Assembly (NCBI RefSeq): GCF_003002955.1 | Contig: NZ_PVTJ01000010.1 | Location: forward strand, 62,001-126,000 | Direction: 5' to 3' | Source: Glycomyces artemisiae | GTDB taxonomy: Bacteria > Actinomycetota > Actinomycetes > Mycobacteriales > Micromonosporaceae | DNA: 64,000 bases | In this document: positions 60,170 through 64,000 of the stretch, piece by piece | How the letters are laid out: each line of letters begins with the position of its first letter | How positions within the stretch are numbered: the stretch's first letter is position 1 | The notes under the pieces: generated by a model | Database searches by the model: none | The model's input: only the letters and a program-made list of their open reading frames with translations | What the model was told of the DNA's origin: nothing | Translations under genes and position numbers: made by a program

Positions 60170-63118
60170 ATGCTCCAGTACCGGATCCTCGGGCCGCCCG
60201 AGGTCCTGCGGGACGGCCGCGCCGTCCCGCTGCCGGGCCTCGTCCCGATCCGGCTCCTCGCGATCCTCCTCCTCGAACCCGACCGGGCCGTCCCCATGCA
60301 CCGCCTCATCGCGGGCCTGTGGGCCGACGACCCGCCCGCGACCGCCCGCCGCCAAGTGCAGAACAAGGCCGCGCTCCTGCGCCGGGCCCTCGGCGCCGAC
60401 GCGATCACCCCCGCCGGGGACGGCTACCGCGCCGCCCTCCGCGACGCCGCCCTCGACGCCGACGACTTCCACCGCGCCCTCCGCGACGCCAAGGCCCGCA
60501 ACGACACCGGCGACCACGCCGCCGCCCTCCAGCACCTGCGCGACGGCCTCGACCTCTGGCGCGGACCCGCCCTCGCGGGCCTCACCGGACCCCTCTTCGA
60601 ATCCGGCGCGCGGCGCCTCGAAGCCGCCCGGCTCGACGCCGTCGAACAGCGCATCGACCTCGAACTCGCACTCGGCGACCCGCCCCCCGTCGCGGAACTG
60701 CGCGAACTCCTCGACGCCGACCCCCTCCGCCAGCGCACCGCCGCACAGCTCATGCGCGCACTCCACGCCACCGGCCGCACCCCCGAAGCGCTCCAGGTCT
60801 ACCGGCAGGTCCGCACCGCACTCGCCGACGACCTCGGCCTCGACCCCGACGCCCGCCTCCAGGCCGTCCACACCGCGATCCTCCGCGCCGACGACACCCC
60901 GGCGCCGCCCGCTCCGATCCCGACCGCGCCCGAACTCCTCCCCGCACCGCCCGCCGCACTCGCCGGACGCGACGACGCCCTCGCCGACCTCGACAAGGCC
61001 CTCCAACTCGGCAACCTCGCGACCCTCTCCGGACCCGGCGGCGTCGGCAAGACCGCACTCGCCCTCACCTGGGCCGACCGGCACCGCGACCGGTACCCCG
61101 ACGGGCAGCTCTACATCGACCTCCACGGCTTCGACGCGGGCGAACCGCTCCCGCCCCGGCAGGCGCTCGCCCAGTTCCTCAAGGCCCTCGGCCAGACCGA
61201 CGCCGCCGACCCCGACGACCTCGACGACGCCGTCAGCACCTACCGCCGCCTCCTCTCCGGCAGGCAGGTCATCGTCGTCCTGGACAACGCCCGCGACGCC
61301 GCACAGATCCGGCCCCTCCTCCCGCGCACCCCCGGCAGCCGCACTATCGTCACCAGCCGCAACCGGCTCACCGGCCTCGAAGCCCTCGACGACGCCCGGC
61401 CCGTCCCCCTCGAACGGCTCGACACGGGCGCGAGCCTGGACCTCCTCGCCGCGACCCTCGGCCCCGAAACCCTCACCGCCGCAACGGAAGCCGTCCGCCG
61501 CCTCGCCGACCTGTGCGGCGGCCTCCCGCTGGCGCTGCGCATCGCCGCCGCCAACTTCACCGCCCAGACCCGGCACGACCTCGCCGGGTTCGCCGCCGAA
61601 CTCGCGGGCGCGGACCGCCTCGACGCGCTGGCGATCGACGGCGACCCGGATGCGGCGGTCACGGCCGTGTTCGACAACTCGCTGCGCGCGCTCGACGCTT
61701 CGTCACGGGATGCGCTGCTGCGCTTGGGTTTCGTGCCCGGCGGCGGGGTCCGCCCCGGCCTCGCGGCGGCGGTGACGGGCCTGCCGCCTGCTGAGGTAGA
61801 GCGGACGCTCCGCCGACTGGAGACGGTCCACCTCCTCGAATCCCCGCGCTCGGGCCGCCTCCGGTTCCACGACCTCGTCGCCGAGTACCTGCGGCGGCGC
61901 TCCACTGCGGAACTGACTGCGGCGCAGCAGGACGCGATCATGGACGGCGCCTGCGACTGGTACGCCGCGCACCAGTACGACCTCGCGTCCGAGGACTACC
62001 CTGAGGTCGAGCGCGTCTTCCGGGCGTGGCGGGCGCACCGTCCCGCCCTGCGGCTCGCGCCGGTCCTCGCCCGGTTCACGACGCTCGGACAGGACGTCGC
62101 CGAAATCCTCGCCCTGGTCGAGTCAGCGGACCGCGAGGCCGCCCGGCACGGCGACGCCGACGACCGGTACCGGATCGCCGTCGCGCTCTCGCATCTCCAC
62201 TGCATGGCAGGGAATCCGCACTCCGGCGCCGACTTCGCCCGCCGCGCGGCCGCCGAAGTCGCCTCGCTCCGCGACGGCGACGCGGAGGGCCGCGCCCGCG
62301 GCAGCCTCGGCGCGACCCTCGGCATCCTCGGCCGACTCGACGAGGCGGAGCCGCTCCTGCGCGAGGCCCTGGCCGCCGCCGAAGCGGCCGGGCAACCGCA
62401 GCAGGCGCTCGGCCATCTCGCGAACCTCGGTGTGACGCACTGGTACCGGGCCCGGTTCACCGAGTCCGAACACGCCTTCGATCGCGCCATCGCCCTGGCG
62501 GACGAGCTCGGCGACGCCGCCGCCGCGATGGAATCGCGCACCGGTCTGGCGATCCTCTGCCTCGACACCGGCCGCCTCGATGCCGCAGCCGCCCGCATCG
62601 CGGAGGTCGCCGCGGCGGCCGACGCGGCCGGGTCCGAGCGGTTCCGCATCATGGCGCTGCTGTGGGGCGGCGAGCTGCACCGGCTCCGCGGCCGATACGA
62701 GGACGGCATCCGCGAGGCGACCTTGGCGCTCGACATGGCGCGCGAGTCCGGTCGGCACCCGACCGCCTGGTCCGCGCAGAACGTCCTCGCCGACCTCCTC
62801 GGCGACGCCGGACGTCCGCACGCCGCCCTTGACCTCCTCCGCCTCGGGCGGACCGAGCGCAGGCAGCTCGCTTATGTGCGCAGTACTCGGCGCGACCACC
62901 TGATCTGCAAGCTCCGCAACGGCATCGGCGATTTCGGCATGGCCGCCGACCACGGCCGCCGCGCCCGCGCCGAATTCGCCGAGATGCCCGCGCCGCTCTG
63001 GCACGCCCGCACCCTCGCCGCACTCGCCGAGTCGCACCGCGGCCTGGGCGAGGAGGAGACCGCAGCGGACCTCGACCGCCGAGCGGAACTGACCTTCACC
63101 GAACTCGGCTGCCGCTGA
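60170..63118 (+). CDS. AfsR/SARP-family transcriptional regulator (BTAD, NB-ARC, TPR)
   Basis: A 982-residue regulator. Residues 1-95 are an OmpR-type DNA-binding domain (LQYRILGPPEVL, then RRQVQNKAALLRRALG). Residues 100-240 are the BTAD domain (DDFHRALRDAKA, EALQVYRQVRTALADDLGLDP). Residues 265-560 form an NB-ARC ATPase, Walker A GPGGVGKT at 288-295 and VIVVLDNARDAAQ near 368. The C-terminal 350 residues are TPR helices. Such proteins switch on antibiotic or developmental gene clusters. GGAG precedes the ATG. No biosynthetic cluster is in this window. Confidence 0.92.
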   Translation: MLQYRILGPPEVLRDGRAVPLPGLVPIRLLAILLLEPDRAVPMHRLIAGLWADDPPATARRQVQNKAALLRRALGADAITPAGDGYRAALRDAALDADDFHRALRDAKARNDTGDHAAALQHLRDGLDLWRGPALAGLTGPLFESGARRLEAARLDAVEQRIDLELALGDPPPVAELRELLDADPLRQRTAAQLMRALHATGRTPEALQVYRQVRTALADDLGLDPDARLQAVHTAILRADDTPAPPAPIPTAPELLPAPPAALAGRDDALADLDKALQLGNLATLSGPGGVGKTALALTWADRHRDRYPDGQLYIDLHGFDAGEPLPPRQALAQFLKALGQTDAADPDDLDDAVSTYRRLLSGRQVIVVLDNARDAAQIRPLLPRTPGSRTIVTSRNRLTGLEALDDARPVPLERLDTGASLDLLAATLGPETLTAATEAVRRLADLCGGLPLALRIAAANFTAQTRHDLAGFAAELAGADRLDALAIDGDPDAAVTAVFDNSLRALDASSRDALLRLGFVPGGGVRPGLAAAVTGLPPAEVERTLRRLETVHLLESPRSGRLRFHDLVAEYLRRRSTAELTAAQQDAIMDGACDWYAAHQYDLASEDYPEVERVFRAWRAHRPALRLAPVLARFTTLGQDVAEILALVESADREAARHGDADDRYRIAVALSHLHCMAGNPHSGADFARRAAAEVASLRDGDAEGRARGSLGATLGILGRLDEAEPLLREALAAAEAAGQPQQALGHLANLGVTHWYRARFTESEHAFDRAIALADELGDAAAAMESRTGLAILCLDTGRLDAAAARIAEVAAAADAAGSERFRIMALLWGGELHRLRGRYEDGIREATLALDMARESGRHPTAWSAQNVLADLLGDAGRPHAALDLLRLGRTERRQLAYVRSTRRDHLICKLRNGIGDFGMAADHGRRARAEFAEMPAPLWHARTLAALAESHRGLGEEETAADLDRRAELTFTELGCR

Positions 63119-63123
63119 CGGGA

Positions 63124-64000
63124 TCAGGCACGCCACCCAGGACGGCGAACCGACCCGCCCGCAAGGGCGTCGGTCCGGTCGCCGTTGTCGATCGCCAAGG
63201 CGCCGTTGACGAAGACGTACGGGATGCCCGCGGCCTGCCGACGGGGCTCGGCGAACGTCGATCGCGCGTCCACAGTGGCGGGATCGAACAGCACGAGGTC
63301 GGCCGCGAAGCCCTCCTTGACGAGGCCGCGGTCGGGGAGTCCGAGGACCGCGGCGGGGCGGCCGGTCAGGTGGGCCACGCATTCCTCGACGGTGAACAGG
63401 CCGAGCTCGCGCGTGTAGTGGCCGAGATAGCGGGCGAATGAGCCCCAGGCGCGGGGATGGATCTTGTCCCCGGCGAGCACGCCGTCGGACGATCCCGTAT
63501 GGACCCCGTGCCGCATGATCGCGCGCACGTTCTCCTCGTTGCCGACGTGCATGAGGCACCCGGTCCCGAAGTCGTCGCGCACCAGCAGGTCCAGGAAGAA
63601 CTCGGCAGGCCGCTGCGCGCCCGCGGCCTCGGCAACGGACCGGCCGACGTAGCCGCGCAGCTCGGGATTCGCGACGCCCGCGATCTCGTACCGGTCCCAG
63701 TGGCCGGGCACGCCGTTCGCACCGTCGGTGCCCGTGACGTCGAGCTCGTGGACGATCCGGGCCCGCGTCTCGGGGCTGCCGAGCCGTTCCCGAAGCGCCC
63801 CATAGCCTCCGGCGAGCGACCAGCTCGGCAGGAGGGCCGCGAGCATCGTCATGCCCGGCAGGTACGGGTAGGTGTCGAGGCTGACGGGCACGCCCTCGTC
63901 GAGCGCCTCGTCGACGAGCTTCAGGAGTTCGGCGGCGCGGCCCGCGTTGACCTCGTAGTTCAAGGTGGCGTGCGCGAGGTGCAGGGCGCAACCGGCCTCG
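63124..64000 (-). CDS. D-aminoacylase/N-acyl-D-amino-acid deacylase-like amidohydrolase (5' part outside window)
   Basis: The C-terminal 291 or so residues of an amidohydrolase. LHLAHATLNYEVNAGRAAELL, then VSLDTYPYLPGMTML and CLMHVGNEENVRAIMRH, then SSDGVLAGDKIHPRAWGSFARYLG are the D-aminoacylase pattern, with metal His and Asp residues (SDG). The end VRRPGWRA with FVNGALAIDNG closes the composite beta-sandwich. It stops five bases after the SARP gene ends. The N-terminal metal-binding HxH is beyond the window. Confidence 0.88.
   Translation of the reverse strand, partial: EAGCALHLAHATLNYEVNAGRAAELLKLVDEALDEGVPVSLDTYPYLPGMTMLAALLPSWSLAGGYGALRERLGSPETRARIVHELDVTGTDGANGVPGHWDRYEIAGVANPELRGYVGRSVAEAAGAQRPAEFFLDLLVRDDFGTGCLMHVGNEENVRAIMRHGVHTGSSDGVLAGDKIHPRAWGSFARYLGHYTRELGLFTVEECVAHLTGRPAAVLGLPDRGLVKEGFAADLVLFDPATVDARSTFAEPRRQAAGIPYVFVNGALAIDNGDRTDALAGGSVRRPGWRA

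Overview
The window is a very GC-rich stretch from an actinomycete chromosome, probably a filamentous one. The signs are the strong G/C third-position bias, the frequent GTG starts and several actinobacterial marker arrangements: mec-cysO-cysM, birA/accD5-accE-maf, murI with an Rv1339-type hydrolase, DUF4245-xseB-xseA/ispH, a SARP/AfsR-type regulator and a SpoOM family protein. The genus cannot be fixed from the sequence alone; a Glycomyces/Stackebrandtia-type organism is only a guess. No rRNA, tRNA, CRISPR array, integrase or transposase was recognised.

Layout. 1-5.3 kb: the tail of a regulator, a DrrAB-type drug exporter, a metallo-hydrolase, a sugar-nucleotide-type epimerase and a translationally coupled WXG100-like pair. 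5.4-9.9 kb: a lipoprotein, a glyoxalase-fold protein, a DUF1707 protein, an atypical LuxR response regulator and an unknown protein. 9.9-15 kb (minus strand): a second DrrAB exporter preceded by an EXLDI-family gene, then spoOM and pncB. 15.1-17 kb: the complete mec-cysO-cysM route to cysteine on a protein carrier. 17-24.1 kb: housekeeping genes murI, a cAMP-phosphodiesterase-like MBL protein, a DUF3352 protein, dgt and trmB. 24.1-28.9 kb: a SepX/GlpR-like membrane protein, an 825-residue sigma factor fused to a zinc finger, membrane helices and a surface domain, gtrA and a PH-domain protein. 29-34.5 kb: a regulator, birA, accD5, an inserted NYN-domain gene, accE and maf. 34.1-39.3 kb: three regulator/target groups (GntR with an amidohydrolase; MerR with a DUF2306 protein and an acetyltransferase) plus a thioredoxin-fold protein. 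39.4-50.6 kb: a HelD-like helicase, lysoplasmalogenase, a small adaptor-like protein, a phosphatase, egtD, a sugar kinase, DUF4245, xseB-xseA, ispH, rmuC and a membrane protein. 51-57.4 kb: two tandem secreted bacillopeptidase F-like proteases. 57.4-64 kb: old yellow enzyme with a divergent MerR, a rearrangement scar holding two gene ends, a membrane protein, an AfsR/SARP regulator and the start of a D-aminoacylase-like amidohydrolase.

The strongest candidates for something new are: the one-polypeptide sigma/anti-sigma/surface-sensor protein at 25.3-27.8 kb with helically phased repeats in front of it; SARP-style 11-bp phased repeats in front of the second drug exporter; two minus-strand genes (rmuC and the GntR gene) whose frames run on without a stop through the convergent neighbour; and the inversion scar at 59.18 kb. 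A window-wide pattern is also visible: about 18 starts lie 6-9 nt after a TANNNT hexamer, which points to widespread leaderless transcription.
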